A stretch of DNA of 64,000 nucleotides from an uncultured bacterium (GCA_902797965.1 CADBUY010000001.1:228644-292643); one strand, 5' to 3'. Shown: positions 23,205-33,467, counted from the first letter of the stretch. Translations and numbers: made by a program. Notes: generated by a model not told the origin, from the letters alone.

Positions 23205-25271
23205 TTAATCATTTGCATAACCAAGAACTCTTATAAATTCATCGGTTGTAGTTGAGCCTTCCATAATGTGATTTAGGCATGATACTTTAAGTGTTTTCAT
23301 ACCGGAAGCAACGGCTGTTTCTTCAATTTCAATATCATGCGCACCTTGTGCGATAAGTCTTTTAATCTCGCGCGAAATAGGCATTACTTCATATATGCCT
23401 AAACGCCCGGTATAACCCAAATAGCCACATTCTTTGCATCCTTTTTTGCGGTATAGTTTTGTTTTCATAAGCTCTTCCTGGATTTTAGGATTGCTTGAAA
23501 TGTGCTTAACTTCTTCTTCTGTTGGGAAATATCCTTCTTTGCAATTGTCACATAGTCTTCTTACAAGACGTTGTGCTATTACACCTGTCAACGTAGATGA
23601 TACAAGGTAGTCTTTTGCACCCATTTCTATTAAACGTGTAACAGTCGCAGCTGCGGAGTTTGTGTGAACGGTGCTTAATACAAGGTGACCCGTAAGAGCA
23701 GCAGATATTGCTACTTCTAAAGTTTCAAAGTCACGAATTTCACCAATCAGAATAATATCAGGATCTTGCCTTAATATTGCTCTCATACAAGATGCAAAAG
23801 TAATATCGGCTTTTGCGTTAACTTGAGATTGGTTTATACCCTCCAGCTTAATTTCGACCGGATCTTCAATTGTAGTAATATTAACATCTTCTTTATTAAG
23901 TGATTTAAGAATTGTATAAAGAGTTGTTGTTTTACCTGAGCCTGTTGGACCTGATGTCAGGATAATACCGTTTGGTGACTGTACCATATCGTGAATTTTC
24001 TGAATATCTTCATCAGAAGCTCCTGCAATAACAAATTTTTCTCCTGCGGATTTCAGACTGACTGCTGGTGCAAGGATACGGATAACTATTTTTTCTTTGC
24101 CTGAAACAGGAAGCGTGTTTATACGAAAATCATACATCCTTTCGTTATATTTAATAGAGAAAGTTCCGTCTTGAGGTCTGCGGTGTTCTGCAATGTTCAT
24201 TCTTGCAAGAACTTTAAAACGTGTAATAACTGCTTGTTCAATACTTCCCGGAATTTCCAGGACTTTTTTTAGAATGCCGTCATGCCGAACTCTTACAACA
24301 TAGTAGCCTATACGAGGTTCAATGTGAATATCAGATGCTTTTGCATCAATAGAGTCTGTAATGATTTTATATACAAATTTTGCAACATTACCGCTTGCAT
24401 CCTGAAGCTCTTTTTCGACTTGCGCCCATAATTGGTCTTCATCAGCAAATTCTGCTGTTTCTTCTTCAATACTAGCAATAATACGTTCTGTCTCTTTTGC
24501 AGCCTGTTCAGATTTTTTTTGTATAAAATATTCTTTAAGATATGCTTCATAAACATGATATGGTAATGTATACACATTCAGCGAACGGCCCGTTGACAAC
24601 GATATTTCACGAATTATATCCTTGTTTGTAGGATTTATCATTGCTACGCCGAGTTTGTTACCGCTTTCTATTGATAAAATAATTGTTTTCTTCTTTTCAA
24701 CAAAGTCATCCGGAAGCATTTTTAACATGCTTTTATCTACACGAATTTCACTTTTTGATATAACCTTGTTACCGTATTTCTTTTGTAGATATGAAGCAAT
24801 TTTATCAGTAGTTAAAAATTCTTTTTCAAATAAAATGGCATCTAGCGGCAGGTTGCGTTCTGATGCGATTTTATATGCTTCTTTTAGCTGTTCCTCTGTA
24901 AGCCAACCAATTCCTACAAGCATGTCTTCTGCAGAAAGCTCTTGCTTTTCTTCGGCTTCAGTTTGTTTTTCTTCTTTAACATCAACCTCTGTAGAATTAG
25001 TTTTATTAGGTTTTTCATAATCTTTCAATATTTCATCAAAATCATGAGCTTTTACAGGAATAAATTGCGGTGTCAATCCGCTAAAAATTTTTTGAATTTC
25101 TGATATGATTGAATTTTTATTGTCATAATTATTTTTATTAATAATTACATATATGTTATTTTGTCGCTTATCAACAGGAATAAAACCTGATGTTTTCATC
25201 AGGTTATATTCAAACTTATCAACATATTCTTTTTTTATGCTGCTTTTTAATTTTTCCAGTTGATTAGACAT
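23205..25271 (-). CDS. Type II secretion/type IV pilus assembly ATPase (GspE/PilB)
   Basis: The 688-residue ATPase drives pseudopilus or pilus assembly. After an N-terminal GspE-N/MshEN-like domain ('MLVGIGWLTEEQLKEA', about 115-175) come the ATPase core with Walker A 'GPTGSGKTTT' (about 440), the Asp box, Walker B 'ILIGEIRDFETL' and the His box 'TGHLVLSTVHTNSA'. The zinc tetracysteine region near residue 600 reads 'CDNC' and 'CKEC'. The gene directly follows the secretin gene. Confidence 0.92.
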   Translation of the reverse strand: MSNQLEKLKSSIKKEYVDKFEYNLMKTSGFIPVDKRQNNIYVIINKNNYDNKNSIISEIQKIFSGLTPQFIPVKAHDFDEILKDYEKPNKTNSTEVDVKEEKQTEAEEKQELSAEDMLVGIGWLTEEQLKEAYKIASERNLPLDAILFEKEFLTTDKIASYLQKKYGNKVISKSEIRVDKSMLKMLPDDFVEKKKTIILSIESGNKLGVAMINPTNKDIIREISLSTGRSLNVYTLPYHVYEAYLKEYFIQKKSEQAAKETERIIASIEEETAEFADEDQLWAQVEKELQDASGNVAKFVYKIITDSIDAKASDIHIEPRIGYYVVRVRHDGILKKVLEIPGSIEQAVITRFKVLARMNIAEHRRPQDGTFSIKYNERMYDFRINTLPVSGKEKIVIRILAPAVSLKSAGEKFVIAGASDEDIQKIHDMVQSPNGIILTSGPTGSGKTTTLYTILKSLNKEDVNITTIEDPVEIKLEGINQSQVNAKADITFASCMRAILRQDPDIILIGEIRDFETLEVAISAALTGHLVLSTVHTNSAAATVTRLIEMGAKDYLVSSTLTGVIAQRLVRRLCDNCKEGYFPTEEEVKHISSNPKIQEELMKTKLYRKKGCKECGYLGYTGRLGIYEVMPISREIKRLIAQGAHDIEIEETAVASGMKTLKVSCLNHIMEGSTTTDEFIRVLGYAND

Positions 25272-25273
25272 TT

Positions 25274-27181
25274 TTACAATCTATCCGCTACAGTGTCTCC
25301 ATCTTTAATAATTCTTGGTGTAATCATGATAACCAATTCAGATTTAGTTTTTTCAGTGCTGGTTGATCTGAATGCTGCACCAACTAGCGGTAAGTCTCCT
25401 AAAACAGGAATTTTTTGGACTACCTTTGAATCAGTTTCTTGAATCATACCACCTATTACAAGCGTTTCACCGTCTTTTATTCTTACATTTTTTAGGTTAA
25501 GGTTTCTTCTGTTAAGTAATGTAGCACCAATATCCTGACCGCCGGCTTCATTTTCGGAATATACTTTACCTGCCTCTGTTGCATAGCCCGGTTTTATATT
25601 TAATGTTACATATCCTTCAGGAGATATAAACGGAACCAATGATACTTTTATACCTTTGTCATCCTTAATGGTGTATGTTTTTTGCACCGCACCGGAAGAA
25701 TAAGTTCCGGTTGATGATAAGAATTCAGAAGTTACTTTTTCTACATAATCTTCTGTTAAATCAATTGTAGACTCTTCACCGTTTGTAATTATAATTTTAG
25801 GATTAGCTAATACTCTTCCTTTTTTGTTTTCAATTAAATAGTTCATCATCCAAGAAATATATGTACGTCCGCCACCTGGCCAGCTTTCTTTGTAACTAAC
25901 TTCTTTGTATTCCGGCCATAATATTTTTCCATCCGAACCTACTGTAGGTGTTTTAGGATACAACCAACCCTGAGTAGCAGGATAAGATCTCTCGTATAAG
26001 CCACCTTGTCTGCCGCCAGATGTAACACCTTTATTGAAACTTACGCCCCATGCTTTTGACTGAAGTGACCAGTTATTCTGGAACTCTTTGCTTCCCTCTT
26101 CGGTTAATTCAATAATAGACATTTCCAAGTATGCTTGAGGTTGTTTAATATCATTTTCTCTGATAAAGTTTTCAACCATGCGAACTTGGGCTTCTGAACC
26201 GCCAATCATCATTATTGAACCTCGTTGAGGGTAATATGATATTGCCAGATTTTGCACATCAAAACTTGATGTTTTTCCTTTTGCATTTTGAGTAACGGTA
26301 CAAGCAACAACACCTTCGCCTAGTTTGATTTTATCCTTGTTCCCGGAATCGGAACCTGATGAACTAAAATCTGCTGCTCCGCCTGTTATACTTGCCGCTA
26401 AACCGGTTCCGATACCGGGTGTCGGAGGGACATAAGCACCATCGTCTTTCCCGCTTCCGCCGCCATTTCCAACGCCATGTGCAGGAAGAAGCATATTACA
26501 AACCATATCAGCCATTTCTCCCGGTGTTGTATGGTTTACTATAAATGTTTTTGTTATAGGTTCTTTATCCAGTTGCGCAATAATATTTCTTACAATTGCA
26601 GCATCAGATGGCATACCAAAAACTATTACTTCATTTGTCGCAGCATTTACGGTTGCAGCATCTCCATTTGACACACCAGCTTTTTTTACTCCAAAAACGT
26701 TTTTATTTAAGAAGTCTGCAATTTTTGCCGCACTAACATACTGAACAGGGAATACCATCATTTCTTGTTGTGAAAATGAAGCATTATCATTTGATGCTGC
26801 CGCTAAGACAACTAATGTATTGTCTTTTATGTAATAATTTAATCCTGATACTTGTAATATTAAAGAAAACGCATCATTAATAGGCATGTCAACCAAATCT
26901 AAAGTGACATTACCTTTTACTGAAGAGTGAAATACAACGTTCTTACCGGCTTTATCGGCAAACATTCTCAAAACCTGTTTAACGTCAGAATCTCTTAGGC
27001 TAAGAGTAATTTTATCATTTCTGTCAGACAATTTAACATTTGAAGATAAATTTGTTGTTGCACTTGCAACGTAAGAGTCGTTATCATATCCGCCGTACGC
27101 AGGATAACTTATTCCGGCAGGTGCAGTAAACGCTAATAATAACGCAGCTGTCATGAATTTCTGTATATGGTTATATCTCAT
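25274..27181 (-). CDS. Secretin (GspD/PilQ family)
   Basis: The 635-residue outer-membrane channel protein begins with a signal peptide. An N0/STN-type domain ('LRDSDVKQVLRMFADKAGKN', about residue 62) is followed by N1-like domains ('FPVQYVSAAKIADFLNKN'), a Gly/Ser/Asp-rich linker (about 230-285), and the secretin core ending in 'LVIGGMIQETDSKVVQKIP' with 'LVIMITPRII'. It overlaps the upstream gspC-like gene by 4 bases. Whether it serves type II secretion or type IV pili cannot be told from this gene alone. Confidence 0.9.
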   Translation of the reverse strand: MRYNHIQKFMTAALLLAFTAPAGISYPAYGGYDNDSYVASATTNLSSNVKLSDRNDKITLSLRDSDVKQVLRMFADKAGKNVVFHSSVKGNVTLDLVDMPINDAFSLILQVSGLNYYIKDNTLVVLAAASNDNASFSQQEMMVFPVQYVSAAKIADFLNKNVFGVKKAGVSNGDAATVNAATNEVIVFGMPSDAAIVRNIIAQLDKEPITKTFIVNHTTPGEMADMVCNMLLPAHGVGNGGGSGKDDGAYVPPTPGIGTGLAASITGGAADFSSSGSDSGNKDKIKLGEGVVACTVTQNAKGKTSSFDVQNLAISYYPQRGSIMMIGGSEAQVRMVENFIRENDIKQPQAYLEMSIIELTEEGSKEFQNNWSLQSKAWGVSFNKGVTSGGRQGGLYERSYPATQGWLYPKTPTVGSDGKILWPEYKEVSYKESWPGGGRTYISWMMNYLIENKKGRVLANPKIIITNGEESTIDLTEDYVEKVTSEFLSSTGTYSSGAVQKTYTIKDDKGIKVSLVPFISPEGYVTLNIKPGYATEAGKVYSENEAGGQDIGATLLNRRNLNLKNVRIKDGETLVIGGMIQETDSKVVQKIPVLGDLPLVGAAFRSTSTEKTKSELVIMITPRIIKDGDTVADRL

Positions 27182-27852
27182 CGTAATTCCCCTCCGAACT
27201 TCTTATTTAAATTTGAAATGTCATTGTAATTAACCGAGCCATCTGTTAATATCTCACCAATGCCTGCTTTATAAGTGTTTTTGCCGAGTTGTACAGTTAC
27301 ACTGTTTTGAGCGATATTTAAAACTTTATAATTATGTACTACATCACCTTTTTTAACTAAATAATCAACGCCATCAATTTTTAGTATTGCAGAAGGACTA
27401 AACTTGTCAAATAGAATACCTGACACCACTGTGTCCATAATCTTTGCGACTTGTTCTCCTGCTTCTGTTAAATCTGGTGGTGCTATTAAATCAAATCTTG
27501 GAACATCATTTACAAGTGTTTCTTCTTTAATTTCATTACCTAATTTTCTGTATGGTACGAAAGGATTTGCTTTTACCACACCAGACGGTATTGTAATAAC
27601 ATCTCTTTTTGAAGAAGTTGCAGCCATTGGAGCTGTCGCAAGTGAAAATTCTTCTTCGTTATCTAAAGTCAATGCTTTAAGATGATTTACAGATGTCACG
27701 GAAAAAACAATCAGGCACAGAATACAAAGAGCCAGACCGCATCCGACTAGTTTTGCTCCGGATAATGTTCTCCTCTTCGAAAAACTGTTAATCAGTTCTT
27801 CTGTAGTTAATTCTACGGAATTTTGTTTCTTTTTCTTCATAAAATTATGCAT
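27178..27852 (-). CDS. GspC/PilP-like inner-membrane protein
   Basis: This protein of about 224 residues has a basic N-terminus ('MKKKKQNSVEL'), one membrane helix around residues 40-60 and a periplasmic C-terminal domain. The latter, with 'DGVDYLVKKGDVVHNYKVL' and 'QNSVTVQLGKNTYKAGI', looks like the homology region of GspC/PilP that contacts the secretin. The ATG at 27852 is chosen because a promoter (27869-27898) sits just upstream and would exclude the longer frame from 27921. It is the first gene of the C-D-E-F-like operon. Confidence 0.7.
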   Translation of the reverse strand: MHNFMKKKKQNSVELTTEELINSFSKRRTLSGAKLVGCGLALCILCLIVFSVTSVNHLKALTLDNEEEFSLATAPMAATSSKRDVITIPSGVVKANPFVPYRKLGNEIKEETLVNDVPRFDLIAPPDLTEAGEQVAKIMDTVVSGILFDKFSPSAILKIDGVDYLVKKGDVVHNYKVLNIAQNSVTVQLGKNTYKAGIGEILTDGSVNYNDISNLNKKFGGELR

Positions 27853-27868
27853 ATCTTTACTTCTAACT

Positions 27869-27898
27869 ATTATATTGCTTCTCTCTAGAACTATACAA
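27869..27898 (-). promoter_or_regulatory. Promoter of secretion/pilus operon
   Basis: On the minus strand TTGTAT (27893-27898) and TATAAT (27869-27874) are 18 bases apart. They lie about 17 bases before the ATG of the gspC-like gene and presumably drive the whole operon. The leader would be very short. Confidence 0.65.
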
Positions 27899-28101
27899 CA
27901 ATTATGGGTACCGCAAATCATTTATTTATACTATTCAATTCAAATTCTCTCAAAAAGTATAATTAAACCCTTTTACATTAACCCTATTCTAATCATACCA
28001 TATTTTAAATATATAGCAACAAAAAATCTTTTGTTACATTTCTTATCTCTTTTAATTTTATAGTGCTTCCATACTATTAAAACATGTGCTAAAATGGAAA
28101 T

Positions 28102-28911
28102 ATGATGAAATCAGTAAAAGAAGTTTCTATAGAATCAAAAATTTTAAAACGTTTGCAAAATAACCCCAAGTGTCTTGAACTTGTAAACTATTTGTTTAAA
28201 GATGCCGAGCTTCAGGAAATGCAGGATTATGCAAATAATGTTTCAATAAAGAGATTAGGTTACAACGACCACGGTCCTGTTCACATGCGACAGGTTACCG
28301 CTAATGCGATAAAAATGTTGAATATATTGCATGAAGCCGGTATTCAGACATCTCTTGAGGCAGAAGAAATCGGCTGTTTTGAAGATAGTATGTGCGGAAT
28401 TATTCTTGCAGGATTAATGCACGATTTAGGTATGATGATTGGAAGACAGGGACATGAACAAATGTCTGTAATTCTTGCAAAACCAATCATTGAACGTGCG
28501 GCAATGCATATATTTCCTAATGATTTACACAGAAGAGTTTTAATTAAATCCATTGCGATTGAATCTATTATAGGTCACATGGCTTCAAGAAAAATTCATT
28601 CAACAGAAGCAGGAATTATTTTAATTGCAGATGGATGTGATATGACAAAAGGAAGAGCAAGAATTCCTCTTGCACTTAATACTACTCCAAAAGTAGGTGA
28701 TATTCATAAGTATTCTGCAAGTGCAATTGACAGAATAAGTATTCATAGGGGTGAAAAGAAACCAATTCGAATTGATATTGAAATGTCTGCAGAGGTTGGA
28801 TTTTTCCAGATAGAAGAAGTTCTTTTGACAAAAATTGATATGAGTCCGTCTAAGCAATATGTAGAATTATATGCAGGTGTAGAAGGACAAGAAGCAAAGT
28901 GCTATTTATAA
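28102..28911 (+). CDS. HD-domain phosphohydrolase
   Basis: The 269-residue protein contains an HD metal-dependent phosphohydrolase domain. The first histidine lies in 'GYNDHGPVHMRQV' (about 50-62) and the His-Asp pair in 'LMHDLGMMIGRQGHEQ' (about 112). A second conserved part is 'HMASRKIHSTEAGIILIADGCD'. Such proteins hydrolyse nucleotides or cyclic dinucleotides; the substrate is unknown. The C-terminus has a beta-rich extension. The stop is one base from the convergent TPR gene. Confidence 0.82.
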   Translation: MMKSVKEVSIESKILKRLQNNPKCLELVNYLFKDAELQEMQDYANNVSIKRLGYNDHGPVHMRQVTANAIKMLNILHEAGIQTSLEAEEIGCFEDSMCGIILAGLMHDLGMMIGRQGHEQMSVILAKPIIERAAMHIFPNDLHRRVLIKSIAIESIIGHMASRKIHSTEAGIILIADGCDMTKGRARIPLALNTTPKVGDIHKYSASAIDRISIHRGEKKPIRIDIEMSAEVGFFQIEEVLLTKIDMSPSKQYVELYAGVEGQEAKCYL

Positions 28912-28912
28912 C

Positions 28913-29539
28913 CTATCTTCTGTAAAACTCTTTGTTAAGAGTATCTGCATTTTCAACCTGTTTTATTTTTTCTTTCAGTTTTTCGTTTGGTTCTATTTTT
29001 GATGCACTTTGCAGATATTGTAGTGCATTTTGGGTATCGCCAAATTTTTGGTATATGTCTCCGATTTTGTATAGCGTTGAATAATGGGCTGAGTAACCCA
29101 ATTCGTAAGCTTTTTTATAGTGTTTTAAGGCTTTCCTGTATTGTTCTCTGTCATAGTAATATTCACCCAAATAAAAATATGGTGCAGGATTTTTTTGATT
29201 TAATCCGTGCGCTTGAGAATAATTTCCTCTTGCAAAACGATCTTTTCCAATAATATCATACAATTTACCCAAACGTATTGTATAAGTCGGATCTGAAGGA
29301 TTTTTTTTGCTCAGTATTGTATATAAAACGAGCGCAGAAGTCATATCTTCATTAAGTTTTTTTGATTTAACAGCTGTGTTGTAATAAAACTCCGCTTTAG
29401 CTTCAAGTTCGTTTTGATTAAGTTTTGTGTAGTCAATCGGAATTTGATAATCAATTCCACCTTGTACAACAGCATTTGCTGAAGAAAGCGTAAAACTAAA
29501 TAATATCAATGTTGTAACAAAATTGGTTAAGTGTCGCAT
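28913..29539 (-). CDS. Exported TPR protein
   Basis: The 208-residue protein begins with a signal peptide ('RHLTNFVTTLILFSFTLSSA' core, cleavage near residue 23). Several TPR-like repeats follow, for example 'YFYLGEYYYDREQYRKALKHY' and 'YKIGDIYQKFGDTQNALQYL'. It is likely periplasmic and acts as a protein interaction scaffold. It is divergent from the complex I operon and convergent with the HD-domain gene. Confidence 0.75.
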   Translation of the reverse strand: MRHLTNFVTTLILFSFTLSSANAVVQGGIDYQIPIDYTKLNQNELEAKAEFYYNTAVKSKKLNEDMTSALVLYTILSKKNPSDPTYTIRLGKLYDIIGKDRFARGNYSQAHGLNQKNPAPYFYLGEYYYDREQYRKALKHYKKAYELGYSAHYSTLYKIGDIYQKFGDTQNALQYLQSASKIEPNEKLKEKIKQVENADTLNKEFYRR

Positions 29540-29621
29540 ATAATTCTTCTTAATATTCTATAATAATATCTATTATATCAGAATATTTTTTAGTAAAATA
29601 TTTTTAGACGAGGGAACTATA

Positions 29622-29975
29622 TTGAAAGAGCTTGTTTGTTTAGCTATTTTTATCATATTATCTTTGTTATTTGCGCTTGCGATGGTTGTTGCAGGGTTTG
29701 TATGCCAATACAAAAAAAATTCTGCAATTAAAAATTCGGTTTATGAATGCGGAATGAAACCATCTGATGATGCAAGAATAAGATTTGATATAAAATATTT
29801 TAACTACGCGGTTATATTTTTGATTTTTGATATAGAAACTATATTCCTTTATCCGTTTGCGGTATCTGTTAATGCGTTGGGTTTGTTTGCAGTAATTGAA
29901 GCGTTTGTATTTATTATGATACTCCTTTTAGGTTTGTTTTTTGCAATAAATAAGAAAATGTTGAGGTGGATATAA
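29622..29975 (+). CDS. nuoA: Complex I subunit NuoA/NdhC
   Basis: This 117-residue subunit of the membrane arm of complex I has three hydrophobic helices. The conserved loop '[24 protein letters not shown]' leads into '[17 protein letters not shown]', the universal NuoA signature. It starts with TTG at 29622, preceded by GAGGG. It is the first of eleven compactly arranged nuo genes; its TAA overlaps the start of nuoB. Confidence 0.93.
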   Translation: MKELVCLAIFIILSLLFALAMVVAGFVCQYKKNSAIKNSVYECGMKPSDDARIRFDIKYFNYAVIFLIFDIETIFLYPFAVSVNALGLFAVIEAFVFIMILLLGLFFAINKKMLRWI

Positions 29976-30505
29976 TGGGATTTTTTGTCACTTCAATAGA
30001 TTGGGTTTTGAATAATGCAAGGGCAAATTCACTGTGGCCTCTTACTTTTGCAACATCATGCTGCGGAATTGAGATGATGCATACTGTGGCTTCCGATAAC
30101 GATATTGCAAGATTTGGTTCAGAAGTATTTAGAGGCTCGCCAAGGCAAGTTGATTTATTAATTTGTGCAGGAACTATTACTCACAAAATGGCTCCTGTTT
30201 TATTAAGACTTTATGAACAAATGGCAGAACCAAAATATGTAATTGCCATGGGTGCTTGTACATGCGGCGGTGGAATGTTTTGTGATAATTCCTATTCTGT
30301 AATCAGAGGGATAGATAAAATTATTCCTGTTGATATTTACCTCCCGCAATGTCCGCCAAAACCTGAAGCATTAATTGATGCAGTAAGAAAACTTCAGCAA
30401 AAGATTATTAAAAATGAGTCAATACTTACAAGAAAAGAGTTCGTAAATTCTCATAAATCTAATCTTATGGAAAATGGTGAGCTTCTTGTGGAGGTTCAAA
30501 AATGA
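29975..30505 (+). CDS. nuoB: Complex I subunit NuoB/NdhK (cluster N2)
   Basis: This subunit of about 176 residues carries the terminal [4Fe-4S] cluster N2, which passes electrons to quinone. Ligands visible are the tandem Cys of 'SCCGIEMM' (29-30), the Cys of '[11 protein letters not shown]' and '[12 protein letters not shown]'. The ATG at 29975 overlaps the nuoA stop (TAATG) and has GAGGTGG upstream; an in-frame GTG at 29966 is less likely. The C-terminus is about as long as in other bacteria. Confidence 0.93.
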   Translation: MGFFVTSIDWVLNNARANSLWPLTFATSCCGIEMMHTVASDNDIARFGSEVFRGSPRQVDLLICAGTITHKMAPVLLRLYEQMAEPKYVIAMGACTCGGGMFCDNSYSVIRGIDKIIPVDIYLPQCPPKPEALIDAVRKLQQKIIKNESILTRKEFVNSHKSNLMENGELLVEVQK

Positions 30506-30939
30506 ATTTTGAAGAAATTAAAAATATAATAAGAGAATGTGAACTTGATGGGCATAAAGTTTGTGTAAAAACAAATTTATATGAAGTTATTAAACTTCTC
30601 AAAGAAACATTCGGTTTTACAATGCTTAAATCAATTACTGCGGTTGATTTAGGCGGTGGGATTGAACTTTTGTATGATTTATATTCAACAGAAGATGACG
30701 AAAGTGTAATTATTTCATTTAAAACTCAGCAGGAGGCCGAAAGTGTTTCAGATATATTTGATTCTGCTAAAGCTGATGAAAATGAAATATACGATATGTT
30801 TGGAATAAAATTTACGGGAAATGAAGATTTGAAACGTCTTTATATGCCTGAAAACTGGGAGGGTTTTCCGCTCCGCAAAGATTATGTGCAAGACGATACG
30901 AGGTTAGCTTGGAATGACAATGACAGCAACAACGCTTAA
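30502..30939 (+). CDS. nuoC: Complex I subunit NuoC/NdhJ
   Basis: The 145-residue 30-kDa-type subunit of the peripheral arm has the signature '[21 protein letters not shown]' followed by '[11 protein letters not shown]'. It overlaps nuoB by 4 bases and nuoD by 26 bases, so nuoC and nuoD are separate genes here, as in cyanobacterial ndhJ/ndhH, not fused as in E. coli. Confidence 0.9.
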   Translation: MNFEEIKNIIRECELDGHKVCVKTNLYEVIKLLKETFGFTMLKSITAVDLGGGIELLYDLYSTEDDESVIISFKTQQEAESVSDIFDSAKADENEIYDMFGIKFTGNEDLKRLYMPENWEGFPLRKDYVQDDTRLAWNDNDSNNA

Positions 30940-32011
30940 ATTAAATCTTGGACCTCAGCATCCGTCAACGCATGGGGTTTTGAGGCTGATACTGGAACTG
31001 GATGGTGAAAAAATATTATCCTGTGAGCCTGATGTTGGGTATCTTCACAGGGGCATGGAAAAAATGGCAGAGGGGTTAACCTATATTCAGTATCTTCCAA
31101 CTGTTGACAGAATTGATTATCTTGCAGGATGTTTTTATTCCGAATTATTTTGCAGAACAATAGAGAAAGCAAAAAATACAGTTTTATCCGATAGAGTTCG
31201 TGCAATCAGAGTTACGCTTTTGGAGCTTAACCGTATTGCATCGCACCTGTTATGGATTGGTGCTTTTCTTATGGATTTGGGGGCGGTTTCGCCATTTTTC
31301 TATGCTATGAGAGAGCGTGAAATGATTTTGAGATACTTTGAAAAACTTACTGGTCAAAGAATGATGTACAATTACTTTGTCTTTGGCGGTGTGAGAAAAG
31401 ATATAGAGTATCTTGAAGACATTGAAGAAATTATTAAAATTTTGCCATCTAAAATTAATGATTACGAAAAAATAATTACAGATAATCCTATTTTCTTAAC
31501 GAGAACAAAAAGCAAGGGGATTTTAGAACCGGAGCTAGCATTTAATAATTCAATTACCGGTGCAAATTTGAGAGCTTCCGGTATAAATTATGATTTAAGA
31601 ACAAAAGATGAATTATACAAAGGTTTTGAGTTTAATCCGATTGTTCTTGACGGCAAAGATTCGTGGGCAAGATATAAAGCAAGAATTTTTGAGCTGAAAG
31701 AAAGTTTAAAAATTGTTGAACAGGGGGTAAATATACTCAAGAATAATAGAGATTTTGACCAGAAGCTTATAAATCCTTTGACATTAAAACTTCCTGAGGG
31801 TGAATACTACTCAGAGATTGAAGCTCCGAGAGGACTTGCTTCAATTTACATAAAATCAACGGGTGAGGATAAACCATACAGGTTAAAATGGCGAACTCCG
31901 TCATACTATTCGGTTAATCTGTTAAGAAAACTCTTAGTAGGTGAGTATTTGAATGATGCAATTGCAATCTCAGGCTCCTTAGACATAATTTTACCGGAGG
32001 TGGATAAATAA
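30914..32011 (+). CDS. nuoD: Complex I subunit NuoD/NdhH
   Basis: The 365-residue 49-kDa-type subunit forms the quinone cavity with NuoB. Signatures are 'LGPQHPSTHGVLRLILELDG', 'PDVGYLHRGMEKMAEG', 'NRIASHLLWIGAFLMD' and the C-terminal 'SGSLDIILPEVDK'. The nickel-binding cysteines of ancestral hydrogenases are absent, as expected. It starts inside the end of nuoC. Confidence 0.93.
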   Translation: MTMTATTLKLNLGPQHPSTHGVLRLILELDGEKILSCEPDVGYLHRGMEKMAEGLTYIQYLPTVDRIDYLAGCFYSELFCRTIEKAKNTVLSDRVRAIRVTLLELNRIASHLLWIGAFLMDLGAVSPFFYAMREREMILRYFEKLTGQRMMYNYFVFGGVRKDIEYLEDIEEIIKILPSKINDYEKIITDNPIFLTRTKSKGILEPELAFNNSITGANLRASGINYDLRTKDELYKGFEFNPIVLDGKDSWARYKARIFELKESLKIVEQGVNILKNNRDFDQKLINPLTLKLPEGEYYSEIEAPRGLASIYIKSTGEDKPYRLKWRTPSYYSVNLLRKLLVGEYLNDAIAISGSLDIILPEVDK

Positions 32012-33120
32012 TGAACTACCTCTACCAGTTATATATCGAGTTTTTGAGTAAATACGGTATTCCGAGATTATTTGGAGATGTAACGTTTTTTGTTATACCA
32101 TTTTGTGTTGTAGCAGCAATGCTTCTTGTGGTAGTTTTAGGTCTTGTGCTTGCAGAAAGAAAACTACTCGGATGGTTTACACAGAGAAAAGGTCCAAACA
32201 GAGTCGGATGGTGGGGTTTATTGCAAACTTTAGCTGATGCTTTTAAGTTGCTTATCAAAGAAAATATTACTCCTGAAAAATCAGATAAATTTTTGTTTAA
32301 TCTTGCGCCTGTATTGGTTTTTGTTCCTGCAATGACTGTTTTATGTATTATTCCGTATAGTGCGGAATTTACTTTTGTCAGCAGTTCAACAAATGTAATA
32401 CTGTATATTATATTAGCTGCGTTTCCTATTTTGAGTATATTTATGGCAGGTTGGGCAAGCAATAACAAATATTCTCTTTTAGGAGGAATGAGAGCTGTGG
32501 CACAAATTTTGAGTTATGAATTGCCTATGACTTTTGTCGTATTATCGGTTGTTGTTCTATCTTCTTCAATGAATCTTACAGGAATTACGCTTGCTCAGTA
32601 TTCAACAGGCGGAATATTCGGATGGTTCTGTTTTCCTTGCTTTATTGGCCTTGTGATATTATTTATTTGTATAATTGCAGAACTTAATCGTTGTCCGTTT
32701 GATTTACCAGAAGCAGAAAGCGAGTTAATTTGCGGATACAATACCGAATATTCCGGCATGAGATTTGCGATTTTTTATTTGAGTGAATACGCTCTGCTTT
32801 TTGCAAGTGCGTTATTTGTATCAATAATGTTTTTTGGTGGATATTTGTCACCGTTTGGAACGTATTTAAGTTATTTATTTTTTGGTGACTCAACGTTGGC
32901 TTCTGTATTAGTTTATTTTGAACAAGCATTTTGGTTAATCTTAAAATCTTGTTTTGTGATATTTGTAATTATCTGGATAAGAGCAACACTTCCAAGACTT
33001 GCATCTTTTGATTTGCTTAAATTTTCGTGGTCAGTTTTGCTGCCATTATCAATTTTTAATCTGTTTGTTGCAGTTATTTTTAAATTTCTGACAGGAGGTG
33101 TACCATGCGGGCTCTCTTAG
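32011..33120 (+). CDS. nuoH: Complex I subunit NuoH/NdhA
   Basis: The 369-residue membrane subunit links the two arms at the quinone site. It has about eight helices with the conserved 'ERKLLGWFTQRKGPNRVGWWG', 'LADAFKLLIKE', 'NRCPFDLPEAESELICGYNTEYSG' and 'WIRATLPRLASFDLLKFSW'. It starts on the last base of the nuoD stop region. Confidence 0.93.
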   Translation: MNYLYQLYIEFLSKYGIPRLFGDVTFFVIPFCVVAAMLLVVVLGLVLAERKLLGWFTQRKGPNRVGWWGLLQTLADAFKLLIKENITPEKSDKFLFNLAPVLVFVPAMTVLCIIPYSAEFTFVSSSTNVILYIILAAFPILSIFMAGWASNNKYSLLGGMRAVAQILSYELPMTFVVLSVVVLSSSMNLTGITLAQYSTGGIFGWFCFPCFIGLVILFICIIAELNRCPFDLPEAESELICGYNTEYSGMRFAIFYLSEYALLFASALFVSIMFFGGYLSPFGTYLSYLFFGDSTLASVLVYFEQAFWLILKSCFVIFVIIWIRATLPRLASFDLLKFSWSVLLPLSIFNLFVAVIFKFLTGGVPCGLS

Positions 33121-33467
33121 ATGGTTTATTTACTGTTTTTAAGCATTTATTTATGCGTCCTGTAACGCTTGAATACCCTGAAAAGAAACGTTTTCAGTCA
33201 GATGCTTTTAGAGGCAAAATGACAGTTAGCGGTTGTGTAGGGTGCGGAGTGTGCAAGCGTGTTTGTCCGAGTGGTGCAATCGAGTATAATAAAAATGAGC
33301 AGGGAAAAGTTATTTCTTATACGTTCAATCTGAAAAAATGTATATTTTGCGGAAATTGCATGTACTATTGTCCGCATAATGCAATAAAAATGACTGATGA
33401 GTTTGAGCTTGCAACTTCAGATAAAAAAGAGTTGAAGTTAAATTATAAAGGAGGAGCTGATGATTAA
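33105..33467 (+). CDS. nuoI: Complex I subunit NuoI/NdhI (2x[4Fe-4S])
   Basis: The 120-residue ferredoxin-like subunit has two complete cluster motifs, 'CVGCGVCKRVCP' (about 42) and 'CIFCGNCMYYCP' (about 77), binding clusters N6a and N6b. In the absence of NuoEFG it is a plausible contact site for an external ferredoxin. It is a little shorter than most homologues at the C-terminus. It overlaps nuoH by 16 bases and nuoJ by 8. Confidence 0.92.
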   Translation: MRALLDGLFTVFKHLFMRPVTLEYPEKKRFQSDAFRGKMTVSGCVGCGVCKRVCPSGAIEYNKNEQGKVISYTFNLKKCIFCGNCMYYCPHNAIKMTDEFELATSDKKELKLNYKGGADD

